Shown here in pieces: positions 24,181 to 35,815 of a stretch of DNA of 64,000 nt. The notes beneath the pieces were generated by a model, which was not told where the DNA came from, did not search any database, and worked only from the letters and a program-made list of their open reading frames with translations. Source of the stretch: Eonycteris spelaea (lineage: Eukaryota; Chordata; Mammalia; Chiroptera; Pteropodidae). Each line of letters opens with the position of its first letter. The stretch's first letter is position 1. Made by a program: the position numbers and the translations under genes. The stretch covers positions 17,445,001 through 17,509,000 of the forward strand of contig PUFA01000007.1 of NCBI GenBank assembly GCA_003508835.1, read 5' to 3'.

Positions 24181-24609
24181 GAGGACTGACTGACTGACCG
24201 AAGAAAGCCTTGCTACAGAAACTATTGTAATGATGTACTTAATAAACCAAGTATATTTCCTCAAAATATGAAAACATGGTAAGATAACCTTATTTCCAAT
24301 GCCATTCCACTGGCAGGAAACACAAATGCTGTTTCAAAACAAAATATACCTATGGCAAACAGACTGTTCCAAAATAGTATTCCTGTAACTACATGTTCAA
24401 TATAAAACTTTTCCCCCTCTATGGATTGTACTTGTAAGACTAGATTCCTCCTCCCCCCAAAATTTTGTTGATGGCGCATTTCTTGAGACCCCCTCAGGGT
24501 TAACTAGCTTGTTTGAGGGCACGCTATTTGTGGCATGTGGACTTTAACCCTGGCCAGTCTGGAACTGACTGCTGCTTTTCCTTTAACTAGTAGGATGAGG
24601 TCAGTCATA

Positions 24610-24840
24610 GCCCTTTGACTGCCTAGCTTTGAATCTGAGCTCTTCCATTGACTAGCTGTGTGGCCTTGGCAAGATATGTCACTTCTTGGAGCCTTGGTTT
24701 CTTCATGGAGATAGAATGGAGATAAAAAAAGAAGCTACTTTAAAAAGTTGCTGTGAGGATGAACTGAGTTAATGAAAGTAAAGTGCTTAGTATAGACTAC
24801 ATCTCTGGCATGTAGTCAGGGCTCAACGAAGAGAAATTTA
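24610..24840 (+). mobile_element. MIR SINE, near full length
   Basis: One of the clearest MIRs here: 'gactagctgtgtggccttgg', 'cttggagccttggtttcttc', 'gttgctgtgaggatgaactg', 'agtgcttagtatagact' and 'catgtagtcagggctcaacg'. Confidence 0.93.
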
Positions 24841-25734
24841 ATTTACTTCCTAAAGCTGTAAGATGAGTCAATAAAATAACTCTTAATTTAAGCCCATCTC
24901 TCAATCTGCACCATAAAACACTTTCTCTTACTTATATTCTCCTATTATATTATAACAATCTTCCCCAAAATTTCTGTGTACAGTTTTATACAAGACTTTT
25001 ATTACGTGGACATCATTTTTTTAAAAAATAAATAACGGGTGGGAAATCATGAATGAAAGGTATCTATGAAATAAAGTAATAATGAAGCTTAACACTTGGA
25101 CATATGTTCTATAATAAGTGTAGAAATGAACTTAAAATGGAAAAAAATGAAAAAAAAGAAGAAGGAAGAAAGGAAGGAGGAAAGAAAAGAAGGGAGGGAA
25201 AAAAACGCACACACACACCAGGTAGACTGGGTCCTTTTGTTCCACATGTTTATATCTCTGAAAAGTCCATACTAATTTTAAAGACATAATTTTCCTGAAA
25301 AGGAAGTATGCTACATTTTCAGTATATGGTCATTGTAAATTATCCAAACTGAAGTCTTCTCGACATTGCACCTTATTGATGATACTAGTCTAGGAATTCC
25401 TATTAGTAAATATTGATAATAGCAATGGAGGATAAAACTAAAAATCCTTTCCATTCATAACTTGAGAGCTACTTAAATTCATATCAAACACCTATGGTAA
25501 AGCAGTAAGGAGCGGGACAAAGAATGTTTTATGTAGCTTATATTGTAATTATTTGGGGACAGTTGATGTACAGATTTGCTTCCGAAGTTCAGAAACAGCA
25601 AATAGTTTGGGTGACTTGACATTACCTAAGTTAAAGGTATAAGGTTCAGGTTCCTTATTCTTTCCTTTAAAGTGATTACACACACTGTTAAAACTAACAT
25701 GAAGCTCTGACAAATATTAACAAATTAAATTTGC
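24841..25734. other. Unassigned DNA with a purine-rich tract
   Basis: A GAAGGAAA-type purine tract at about 25138-25206 runs into a short CA run (25207-25219). The spurious Lys/Glu/Gly-rich frame at 25104-25289 comes from it. Confidence 0.6.
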
Positions 25735-25905
25735 AAAATATTACTGAATATTAATTATGGGCTGGGCATTCTCCTTTGTAAACAGAGAGAAAAGAAGACG
25801 GATACTAGGATTTCTGTTCTCCAAGAGTTCCTGAAGGGGCGTGGGAAAAGAAATAAAAATACACAAAACAAAAATGTATTATCTAATAATAGGAGGTTTT
25901 TTTTT
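25735..25905 (-). mobile_element. L2-type LINE 3' end, reverse orientation
   Basis: Plus-strand text 'ttaattatgggctgggcatt' followed by 'aagaagacggatactaggat' and 'ctccaagagttcctgaagg' follows the reversed L2 3' region. A T run follows at about 25898. Confidence 0.5.
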
Positions 25906-27243
25906 TTTTTAACTAGATGACTTTATTTTACTAATCATTAAAATAGGGACATGTTATCAAAGGTGAGTAGAATCTCATACTTCAATATCAACTCAGATCT
26001 GGGAATAAGTCAAAATAAGGAAAAAAAAAATTGTATAACTCTGGCCAGATCTTTCAAGAATAACCTTGCAATATTTCCCAATATATGTAGGAGGAAAGCC
26101 TAGACCTTCAAAATGCTCATTGAACAGTTACTTGAACAAATGCATTAGAACCACTGTATTCCATAACTCCTTTTAGAAATTTATATTCAGTTCTTTAAAA
26201 GCAGTTTTTATTTTGTATCGTACTCTTACTTCCTTTTTCCTTCTCCCCTCAAACAAGGTTCATTCATTTCAGTTTAAACTACAATGCTTTCAAGTCACGG
26301 GCCTGGAAGTGTCATGTTTAATTTACCAAATGAATATATGAACATTTACATTTTCATACACTTGCTTTTGTTTGATGAGGCATGAATGCTTGACTTGGAT
26401 CACATGGACTTCAATTTTCTTTCAAGGAAAAGATGCAGCCATGCTGCCATTGCTGAGGAAGGAATGCTTTGTGTCTTTCATAGAGGGATGGTCAGATTCC
26501 TAGAACCTTTTGACCTCTGTTTTGTGATTGGCTGTGCACTCTGACACATACAGCTTTTGTGAAGCTGGGGTGGGTATCAGAGGGCTAGAAGTGAGACACT
26601 TGTATAAAGAGGTGTAAAGTCTCACAGTAAGTTGGAAAGCCTTTTTTTTTCTCCTCTTCTGTTTTAAAACCTTCTCTTCCCCCTACTTTATTTTGTCATA
26701 CTTCTGTAACCGATTTGTTCTCTTTAAGCATTATTGTTATTCAGAACCAGACTGCACTGCCTTATTGACTGCTTAGGGGATAAAGATTATTTCATCTTTA
26801 ATATATGCGTCTTTATTTCATTAATACTAGTACAATGTTATTAACAAGAGGAAGCTCATAGCATAGCATAGTAAATATATATGAAGTGAGAAGAAAGAGA
26901 GAGAAGAATGAGCTTTTAGACCCTGGAAACCTAGGCAGTGTCCTGGATGCTATTTCTGTTGTAGACCCCATTTAGGATGTGGTTTTACTTGGGCTCAGTT
27001 TGTTTCAAGTATCAAGAGAATCGGATGTTTGCAAACATGCTCTTAAAGAGAAGTGGGTAGAGAATTAGGGGAAAGTAAATACAAATAGGTAGTAGTATAA
27101 TAAGAAAGTGTGGCAGGATTACAATTGTACTGAAATTGGTACAGCATGCCCTGTGGAAGAGAGAAGCAACAGAAAAGCCAGGCCAAGGTATGCTATATTA
27201 CAACATAGATATATCTCCCTCCTGGTATATCACATCCAAAATT

Positions 27244-27293
<50 letters not shown>

Positions 27294-27529
27294 TGTGTTT
27301 TCTTTTAGAACATGATGGAGTTCTTTGAAAAGTAAAGGAATTCTCTAGAGGCTGATTTTGATAAGGATGTATAGATTTGGTGCTAAGCAAGCATTTGAGT
27401 GTACATTTGCACTAGAAGCATCTGCAGATCTTGATAGCTTAGATCCAGGTTTAATAGGCATTGAAATTGGAAGGAGATGTTTTACTCCAGCATTTTGTAG
27501 CCAACTTGCGTGCTAAATTCTTAGCATAT
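25906..27529. other. Unassigned DNA with a long TG microsatellite
   Basis: Apart from the TG run at 27246 I recognise nothing. 26280-26640 has a more balanced composition. No frame over about 70 codons. Confidence 0.5.
27246..27298. repeat. (TG)23 microsatellite
   Basis: 46 uninterrupted bases of TG (27246-27291), then one GA interruption and TGTG to 27298. Likely polymorphic. It generates mirror-image Cys/Val and His/Thr frames on the two strands. Confidence 0.97.
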
Positions 27530-28012
27530 GGTTAAATAAGTTGGGAACTTTATTAAAGTTCTCCAGAGAAACAGAATATAATTTGACATGGGGTGGGAGT
27601 GGGTAGTGGTGAAGGGGAGGGGGTAGAGGTGGGAGAGAGAGATTTGTTTTCATGGACTGGCTCACATAATTGCATAGGCTAGCAAGTCTATAATCTGCAA
27701 GGAAGGCCAACAGGCTGGAAATTCTGGCAGGAGTTAATGTTATAGTTTTGAGTTTCACCTGAAGGCAGTCTGGAAAGGGAATTCCTTCCTCCATGGGGAA
27801 CCTCAGTATTTCTTCTTAAGGTATGCACCTGATTGGATGAGGACAATCCATATTATGGAGGATAACTTGGTTTACTCAAAGTCTGCTGATTTAAATTCAA
27901 TCTCATCTAAAAAATATCTTCATAGCAACATCTAGATTGGTGTCTGACCAAAAAACTGGACAGCATAGCTTAACCAGTTCACAGATAAAGTTAACTATCA
28001 CAGGAAGTAATA
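27530..28012. mobile_element. LTR-like interspersed repeat (MaLR/ERVL type suspected)
   Basis: A well-known mammalian repeat by its order of phrases: 'aaagttctccagagaaacag', 'ggactggctcacataattgc', 'tctgcaaggaaggccaacag', 'cacctgattggatgaggaca', 'ggataacttggtttactcaa', 'tcaatctcatctaaaaaat' and 'gttaactatcacag'. I am confident it is a dispersed repeat but not of the exact family or polarity. A G-rich insert (27585-27645) replaces the AT/GA repeat usually found there. Confidence 0.6.
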
Positions 28013-30273
28013 GCCCAGATGTGTGTGTCTAATGAAATAGGGCTCTTTTTACCCACATGTTAATCATAAGCTATAGTGTATGTATGCCTGACTGTATATA
28101 TGGCTGTATCTGTCTATCCAATCTTCTAAAACAGAGTTGTTGATGTAGAAACATCCAAACCTGTGGAGAGTTTTTATGAGAGATTATTAGTGTTTCAGTC
28201 AAGATGGTGAAGTACGTAAATGCTGTGCATGCCTCCTCCTGTGATCATATTAAAATTGCAACTAAATTATAAAACAATCAACCTAGAGAATGATCTAAAG
28301 ACTAGCTGAACAAACTCCTATAATGGGATATAAAGAGAAGGCCACACCAAGACTAGTAGGGGATGTGGAGAAGCAAAACGAGCTGGTCCTACACCCACAT
28401 ATGATGATTGAGCATTGGGATGGATCTTTCAGCTGCAGAGGTTCCCTTGGAGAAATGAAGGGCTCCAGCCCTACACTAGGATTTACCTTTTCAGTGCCAG
28501 TAAAAGCAGTCCCCACAAAATCTGGCTATGAAAATCAGTGGAGATTCTGACCATATTGGTGAATATGCTGGAAACACAAACATTCCCTTAAAGGACTTAT
28601 ACACAGACTCGATTGCTGGTATTCCGCCTGGGTTCTGGTGGAGAGACAGGAGCTCAGGAGGTGCCAGAGACATACAGGAAAAAGACTGAGTTGTGTCAGG
28701 GTTGGAGCGTAAGCCGCCATTGTCACTTTGTTGAATCCTCCTTCTGTGCAGCCCAGAGGTATGTATCATCTTGCCAGTGTTGAGCTCTTCTCCCATCCAA
28801 TTATAAATATGCATTGCCCGGGTGAAAACCACTTTCTCCACCCCAGTGACACCTTGAGACCCCATCCCACCCAAATGACAAATTGCCAGTGACAGTCTTG
28901 TTGCTGGGCAACCAACCCTGCCCTTTGCTATCAGGTAGAGACTCTTTCAGCAGCAATCAATAGGCCTTCACTCCTGCACGTCTGGAGACACTTTCTTGGT
29001 GGGCAACCAGCCTAGGACCAAGCTGCAGTATTTCTTGAACAAATCTGGAAGGTCTGTAGGCCTGAGGTTGGCAGTGGCTGACCTCGGTGTGATCTGAGAA
29101 TTTTCCAAGTAGCCACAGGCTCAGCACTAGCAACTACTCTGAATCTATGCTAACCTGGGGAACAATACTTGCCCCACCCTGGTGACTTCCTGAGACCTTG
29201 CCTTATCCAACTCGAGTATTACCCAAGGTTCTTTTAGCTGCTGAGCCTTATAGTGCAGCTGACGGTTACCCTCAGGTCTACAGGAACCCTGGGACTTTTG
29301 CTGAGCTGCCTCAAGCCTAGGACTGGTGTCAGATGGCATCTGTTCACTGTGTGGCATCGCCCATGTTCCACCAGGCCCAGAAATGGCAGAGACCAACCAT
29401 GGATAGCTTTGCAGCTCCTACCAGGTAGACCCCTGCCAGTAGCAAGCAGCGGCTGACCTTGACCTGTTCTGGAGTCCCTCTCAAAGAGCTCTAGAGCCAT
29501 CACATCTGGAGGATGGCATTGGATCATAACAGAGTACCACCTTATTTGCTCCACAAGAAGCACACTCAAAAGGTGGACTCAACAGCCACATGAGCCCAAG
29601 TGGCTAATCTCATTCCATTGTATTAGCCCCCAAACAGCAGCATATACACTGTGAGTGTGGCCTATCTTCACAGTCTGTTTGAGAGTCAATCCCACTTACT
29701 GATGTGCCAATAGCAATCAAGGATCAACTACAACAGAAAGGCACACACAAGACACAGAAAGGACACTCTTGGAACACTGATATAAGAGATCAGGGAAACT
29801 GTGCAACTGGGCCACACAGGACACCTACTATATAAGGCCACCTGGCTAAAACTGGGAGACACACCAGAACTATCTAATACATAGAAGCAAACACAAAGAG
29901 ACAGCTGAAATGAGAAACCAAAGAAACATGTCCTTAATGAAAAACAAGAGGGAACTTCAGAAAAAGAACTAAATGAAATGGAGGCAAGCAATCTACCAGA
30001 TAGGGTTCAAAACACTGGCTATAAGGATGCTCAAAGAACTTACGGGAAAAGTAGATGATTTCAGTGAGAAATTCAACAAAGAGATAGAAAGCTTTAAAAA
30101 GACAAACAGAGAAACCATAAAATAAAAGTCAGAAATGAAGAATACACTAGAAGGAATCAATAGTAGAGTAGATGAAGCAGAAGATAAAATCAGCAATTTG
30201 GTATACAAAGTAGCAGAAAACACCTAATCAAAACAGCAACAAGGTAAAGAAACAAACAAACAAACAATGCTAG

Positions 30274-30275
<2 letters not shown>

Positions 30276-30310
<35 letters not shown>
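30276..30310. repeat. (CAAT)n microsatellite inside L1
   Basis: About eight and a half tetranucleotide units grown within L1 ORF1-region sequence, at a place where the element reads a single 'gaatcaatc'-like motif. Confidence 0.9.
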
Positions 30311-30474
30311 GGCTTGGGATCTCTGGGACAACATCAAACATAATAACATTTGCATCATAGGGGTAGCAGAAGGAGAAGAGACATAGCAAGAGATCGAGAA
30401 CCTTTTTGAGGAAATGATGACTGAAAACTCTCCTAACCTGGTGATAGAAATAGATATACAAGTTTAGGAAGCAC

Positions 30475-30608
30475 ACAGCAGCTCGTATACTGTGAGTGTG
30501 GTCCATCCTCACAGTGAGTCTGACATCCAGTCGTACCTTCCTATGTGCCAATAGCAATCAAGGTTCGACTGCCACAGGACACACACAACCCACAGAAGAA
30601 CCACACAA
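30475..30608 (+). repeat. Duplicate of L1 5' UTR segment inserted in the ORF1 region
   Basis: This segment repeats the stretch at 29634-29766. Shared landmarks include 'actgtgagtgtgg', 'ccaatagcaatcaagg' and 'cacacacaa'. It sits between 'aggaagcaca' and 'gagagtcccaaaca', which are adjacent in related L1s as I know them. Its partner lies 840 bp upstream at the 3' end of the 5' UTR. See findings. Confidence 0.8.
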
Positions 30609-30973
30609 GAGAGTCCCAAACAAGGTGATCCCAAATAAACCCATACCGAGACACATCATAATTAAAATGGTGAAAGTTAAAGACAAAGAGACTCTTAAAA
30701 CCAGCAAGAGAAAGGCAGCTAGTTATAACGGTATTCCTATTAATATGTCAGCTGATTTCTCAATAGAAACTTTGCAACCCAGAAGGGATTTGAACAACAT
30801 ATTCCAAGTAATGAAAAGCAAGGACCTAAAGCCAAGAATAGTCAGCAAGCCTATCAATTAAAATTGAAGGTGAGATAAAAGCTTCCTAGACAGGAAACAG
30901 CTAAAGGAATTCACCACCACCAAGCCAGGATTACAAGAAATGTTGAAGAGACTTCTTTAAAAGAAGAAGGGGA

Positions 30974-30976
<3 letters not shown>

Positions 30977-31040
<64 letters not shown>
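30977..31040. repeat. 64-base poly(A) tract internal to L1
   Basis: An uninterrupted run of 64 A between the ORF1-region remnant and ORF2, far from the element's 3' tail. Related L1s have a shorter A-rich stretch here. Its length is uncertain in any assembly. Confidence 0.97.
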
Positions 31041-31042
<2 letters not shown>

Positions 31043-31059
31043 ATAAATATGAATAATAA

Positions 31060-34000
31060 AATGCCAATAACTATGTATCTATCAATAATCACTTCAAATG
31101 CAAATGAATTAAATGCTCCAACCAAAGACATCAGGTAGCTAAATAGATAAGAAAGCAAGAACAATACATATGCTTGTCTACAAGGGACTTACTTCAGATT
31201 GAAAGATATGCAAAGACTAAATGTAAGGGGATGGAAAAAGATATTTCCTGCAAATGGAAATGAATAAAAAGCTGGGGTAGTGATACTTCTATATGATGAT
31301 ATAGACTTTAAAACACAGCCTATTGTAAGAGACAAAAATGTATATTAAATAATGATAAAGGGATCAATCCAACAAGAAGATATAACCTTAGTAAACATTT
31401 ATGCACACAAACATAGGAGCACTGAAATATATAAAGCAAATATTGCCTGACTTAGAGAGATTGACAGTAATATAGTAATAGTAGGTGATTTTAATACCCC
31501 ATTGACACCAATGGACAGATCTTTCAGGCAGAAAAACAACAAGGAAATAGTGGCCTTAAATGACACAGTGGACCAGATGGATTTAATTGATTTTTCAAAG
31601 CATTTTACCCCAAAGCAGTAGAATTTACATTCTTCTCAAGTACACATGGAACATTTTCCAATAGACCACACTTTAGGCCACTAAACAAATCTCAGTAAAT
31701 TTAAGAAGACTGAAATCATGTCAATCATATTCTCAGACTACAATGGTATGAAAGTAAAAATCAACTACAAGAAAAAATATACACAAACCCATGGAGGCTA
31801 AACAACGAGGTACTAAACAATGAATGGATTAAAAATGAGATTAAGAAAAAAAAATCAAGATATCTTGAGACAAATGAAATGTAAATATAATGACCCAAAG
31901 TCTATAAGGCATACTAAAAGCAGTCCTAAGAGAGAAATTTATAGCAACCCAAGCCTACCTCAAGAAACAAGAAAAATCTCAAATAATTTAACTTTACACC
32001 TAACGGAACTAGAAAAAGAACAGCAAAACCCAAAATGAGTAGAAGAAATAATAATCTGTGCAGAAATAAATGAAATAAAATCTAAAAAATACAAAACATC
32101 AATGAAACTAAAGATAAACAAAATTTAAAAAATCTTTGACCAGACTCATCAAGCAAAAGAGAGAGGACCCAAATAAATACAATCAGAAATTAAAGAAAAG
32201 TGATAACTGACTCCATAGAAATACAAAGGATTATAAGAAAATGCTACAAACAATTATGTGCCAATAAAGTGAACAATCTGAAAGAAATAAATACATTCTT
32301 AGAAACATATAATCTTTCAAGACTGAGTCAAAAAGAAACAGAAAATCAGAACCTACAGATTACTGTGAACAAAGTTGAATCTGTAATAAAACAAACAAAC
32401 AAACAAACAAAAAAAACTTCCAGAAAAACAAAATCCTGAATTGGATGGCTTCAAAGGTTAATTTTACCAAACAAAGAATTAACACCTATCCCCAAACTAT
32501 TATAAAACTTCAAGAGGAAGAAAGGTTTACTACCCTGATTCTCAAATCAGACAAAGACCTTACAGGAAACACACACACACAACCCCAATATCCCTGATGA
32601 ATATATATGCAAAAATCCTCAACAAAATAGTAAAAAATTGAATTGGCAATACATTTAAAAGATCATACACCATGATCAAGTGGATTTATTCCTGAGATGC
32701 AAGGTTGGTTCAATTTCCACAAATCAATTAATGTGATATACCACATTAACAATTGAAAGATAATAATCATATGAAAATTTCAATAGATACAGAAAAAGCA
32801 TTTGACGAAATCCAGGAACTAACTTATAATAAAAACTCTCCGCAAAGTGGGAATAGAAGGAACATACTTCAACATAATATAGGCCATATATTAGAAACCC
32901 ACTGCTAATGTCATACTCAATGGTGAAAAGCTAAAAGCCTTTTCTTTAAGATCAGAAACAAGACAAGGATGTCTACTTTCACCACTTTTATTTAACATAG
33001 CATTGAAAGTCCTAGCCACACTAAGGAAAACATCAGACGAGAAAAGAAATAAAAGTCATCTAAATTGGACAGGAAGAAGTAAAACTCTTATTATTTCCAT
33101 ATGACATGATACTATATATAATGAACCCTAAAGACTTTACCAAAAAGCTATTAGAACTGATAAATAAATTTAGTAATGTAGCAGGATACAAAATGAATAT
33201 TTGGAAATTGGTTTCATTTTTATATACTAATAATGAACTATTAGAAAAAGAAATTAAGAAAAAAAATTCATTTATAACTTATTGGAAAAAACACCAGGAA
33301 TAAATTTAGCCAAGGAGTTAAAAAACATGTACTTGAAAAATTATAAGTCATTGAAGAAGATACAAATAAATGAAAGCATATACTATGAATTAGTATCATT
33401 AAAATGTCTATACTTCTTAAGGCAATCTACAGATTCCATGCAGTCCCTATCAAAATATCAAAGGCTTTTTCACAGAAATAATAGAATAAGCCTAAAATTT
33501 ATATGGAATTATGTAGACCCAGAACAGCTACAGTAATCCTGAAAAAGAAGAACAAAGTTGGAGGTATCATGCTAACTAATATCAAACTATACTACAAACC
33601 CACAGTAATCAAAATAGCATGGTACCGGCAGAAAAACAGATACATATACCAATGTAACACAATAGAAATCCAGAAATAAATCCATACCTATATGGTTATT
33701 TAATTTATGACAAAGAAGGCAAGAATATACAATGAGGTAAAGACAGTCTGTTCAAGAAATGGTGTTGGGAAAACTAGACAGATACATGCAAAAAAAAAAA
33801 AAAAGAATCTGGATCACCTTCTTACACCATATACAAGAATAAAGTCTAAATGGATTAAAGACTTAAATTTAAGACACCAAACCATAAAATTCCTAGAAGA
33901 AAATGTAGACAGTAAACTCTTTGACATGGCTCTTAGTAATATTTTTTCCAATACATCTCCTTGAGCAAGGGAGACAAAAGAAAAATAAACAAATAGGACT

Positions 34001-34790
34001 ACATCAAACTAAAAAGGATTTGCACAGTAGAAGAAACCATCAGTGAAATGAAAAGACAACCTACTGAATGGGAGAAGATATTTGCCAATGATGCATCTGC
34101 TAAGGGGCTAATTTCCAAAATTTATAAAGAACTCATACAACTCAATTCCAAAAAACCCACAAAATCCAATTAAAAATAGGCAAAGGACCTGAATAGACAT
34201 TTCTTCAAAGAGGACAGATAAATCCCAATTGACATATGAAAATATGCTCAATATCACCAATCAGAGAAATGTAAATTAAAGCCACAATGAGATATCACCT
34301 TACACCTATCATCAATTGGCTATCATCAATAAATCAAAGAACAAGTGCTGGTGAGGATATGGAGAAAAGGGAACTCTCCTGCACTATTGGTAGGATTGTG
34401 GATTGGCGCAACCACTATAGAAAGCGGTTTAGAGGTTCCTCAAAAAATCCAAAATAGAACTACCATATGACCCAGCAATTGCATTTCTTTGTATTTATCC
34501 AATGAAAACCAAAACATTATTTCCAAAATATAGTTAGAGCCCTGTGTTTACTGCAGCACTATTTACAATAGCCAGGATATAGAAGCAACCTAGGTGCCCA
34601 TCAGCTGATGAGTGGATAAAGAAGTTGTGGTACGTCTGTACAATGAAATATTATTCAGCCATAAAAAATGAAATTTTACCATTTGCAACAACATGGATGG
34701 GACCTAGAGGGTATTATGCTAAGTGAAATAGGTTTGATAGAGAAAGACAAATACCATACGATTTCACTTACATGTGAAATGTATGGAACA
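31060..34790 (+). pseudogene. L1 ORF2 remnant (endonuclease and reverse transcriptase), dead
   Basis: The segment follows L1 ORF2: endonuclease-region text ('gatggaaaaagatatttcct', 'agtaggtgattttaataccc', 'ttctcaagtacacatggaac'), then the reverse-transcriptase region around 32450-33540. At 33094-33105 the catalytic FADD-type box reads Phe-Pro-Tyr-Asp, so one of the two catalytic Asp residues is lost. The following codons (33106-33200) still spell recognisable L1 sequence ([20 protein letters not shown]). The longest open pieces are 60-85 codons. The C-terminal part runs to about 34790. Confidence 0.88.
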
Positions 34791-34810
34791 AAATAAACAA
34801 ACCAAAACAT

Positions 34811-34833
34811 ACTTATAGTTCGGAACTATAAGT
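34811..34833. repeat. Perfect 11-bp-arm inverted repeat with 1-nt centre
   Basis: 'acttatagttc', a single g, then 'gaactataagt': the two arms are exact reverse complements. It lies at the L1 ORF2/3' UTR boundary, where the related copy at 42500-42520 is not palindromic. Confidence 0.95.
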
Positions 34834-35174
34834 AAGAACATACTGGTGATTACCAGATGGGAGAGGGGTTAGGAGGGTGAGGGGAAAAGGTGAAGGGAGT
34901 AAGAACTACAAATTGGTAGTTACAAAATAGTCATGGGGATGTAAAGTACAGCATGAGGAATGTAGTCAATAATATTGTAATAACTATGTATAGAGCCAGG
35001 TGGGTACTAGATTATTTGAGGGTATCACTTTGTAAATTAGATAAATGTCTGACCACTGGGCTGTACACCTGAAACCAATCTAAAATAATATTGAATGTTA
35101 ACTCTAATTCAAAAATAAAAATTAAATGAATGAATGAATGAATGAATAAATAAATAAATAAATAAATTTGAAAA

Positions 35175-35566
35175 AGAGTTTATTTAAGTCAGACTGAAGA
35201 CAAGTGCCCGGGAGCAACTTCAATGCTTCTCAGAATGACAGATTTGCAGTTTGGGGTAAATCTCAAATACTTTTATATATTTGAAATTAAAGAGGAAACA
35301 TAAGGACAATGACATGGAGGTTGGGGAAGGCAAAGATTGCAGGATAGTTAACAAGATTATGAGTTTTTTTCTGAAGATGCTTACAGCTTATATCAAAGGT
35401 GTGTTACCCTAGATGCATAGAAATGGTGGACAGGGCTGGCTTAAAAACCTTTCGCTTAATCCCAACCAAGTGAAACCAAGTATTAGTAAAAAAGATGCTG
35501 CAAATATTCCTCATGCTGGGAAAATATTTTAAAGTACACTCCCAGCTCAGTTTGTCAGAGATGTCA
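35175..35566 (-). mobile_element. LTR remnant, reverse orientation (ERVL-like, family uncertain)
   Basis: On the minus strand the block reads like a retroviral LTR. It begins near 'tgacatctctgacaaactga', has a TATAAAAG box (plus-strand 'cttttata' at about 35271-35278), and ends 'cagtctgacttaaataaact' with an AATAAA signal close to the end. No internal viral sequence flanks it, so it is a solitary LTR. The L1 tail abuts its end. Confidence 0.5.
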
Positions 35567-35640
35567 GTTTTATAAAAGCCCCTAGTTTATTAAGTTGAAT
35601 TCTAATAGGTAAAGATTGGACTGAAAGAAGGCTGAATAAT

Positions 35641-35674
35641 AAATGAATGAATGAATGAATGAATGAATGAATGA
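35641..35674. repeat. (AATG)n microsatellite
   Basis: About eight perfect AATG units. It gives a spurious Phe-Ile-His-Ser repeat frame on the minus strand (35547-35747). Confidence 0.95.
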
Positions 35675-35684
35675 AAGAATAACC

Positions 35685-35815
35685 AGGTTCAAGTATTTCC
35701 TCTCTGTCACATATTCTCCTTAACTGTAAAAGGAGATGGTAATACAATGGTACTTATCCTCACAAAGCTCTGAAATATAAAGAATATAGGAAACTGTGCA
35801 CTTTGGGAGAAAAGA
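35685..35815 (+). mobile_element. MIR SINE fragment
   Basis: 'ccaggttcaagtatttcctc', 'ttctccttaactgtaaaagg' and 'ttatcctcacaaagctctga' follow the MIR order. Confidence 0.7.

Larger units (their letters stand above)
29900..30960 (+). pseudogene. L1 ORF1-region remnant, rearranged
   Basis: Text corresponding to the L1 ORF1 coiled-coil region ('gagaaattcaacaaagagat', 'gaatacactagaaggaatca') and to the RNA-binding part downstream ('aactttgcaacccagaaggg', 'ggattacaagaaatgttgaa'). Stops interrupt all frames; one early stop is the TAA at about 30122. In an intact L1, ORF1 makes an RNA-binding trimer needed for retrotransposition. Here it is split by a duplicated 5' UTR segment at 30475-30608 and a CAAT microsatellite at 30276-30310. 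Confidence 0.8.
28181..35174 (+). mobile_element. LINE-1, near full-length but decayed
   Basis: About 7 kb with all parts of an L1 in order: 5' UTR (28181-29900), ORF1-region remnant (about 29900-30960), ORF2 remnant (about 31060-34790), 3' UTR, and a tail of AATG/AAAT units (35125-35166). Every frame is broken many times. The 3' UTR ('aaagtacagcatgaggaatg', 'tgtacacctgaaaccaatct') and the 5' start ('agtcaagatggtgaagtacg') resemble laurasiatherian L1s known to me. A weak 14-bp flanking repeat (28167-28180 and 35175-35188, 11 of 14 matching) may be the target-site duplication. The insertion ends at the edge of a minus-strand LTR. Confidence 0.92.

Noticed and set aside
27108..27390. Cys/Val and His/Thr repeat frames on opposite strands
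   Set aside because: Both are translations of the TG microsatellite.
28491..28874. 127-codon antisense frame in the L1 5' UTR, reminiscent of primate L1 ORF0
   Set aside because: ORF0 is described for primate L1s; position and sequence do not correspond in any way I can show, and equally long chance frames occur elsewhere.
29234..29569. 111-codon minus-strand frame in the L1 5' UTR
   Set aside because: Overlaps other frames on both strands in a GC-richer patch; likely chance.
30276..30310. Regular spaced repeats that might suggest a CRISPR-like array
   Set aside because: A plain CAAT microsatellite; no spacer-repeat structure exists anywhere, and the genome is mammalian.
35175..35566. Possible intact endogenous retrovirus next to the LTR
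   Set aside because: No internal retroviral sequence or second LTR is seen nearby; only a solitary, eroded LTR.
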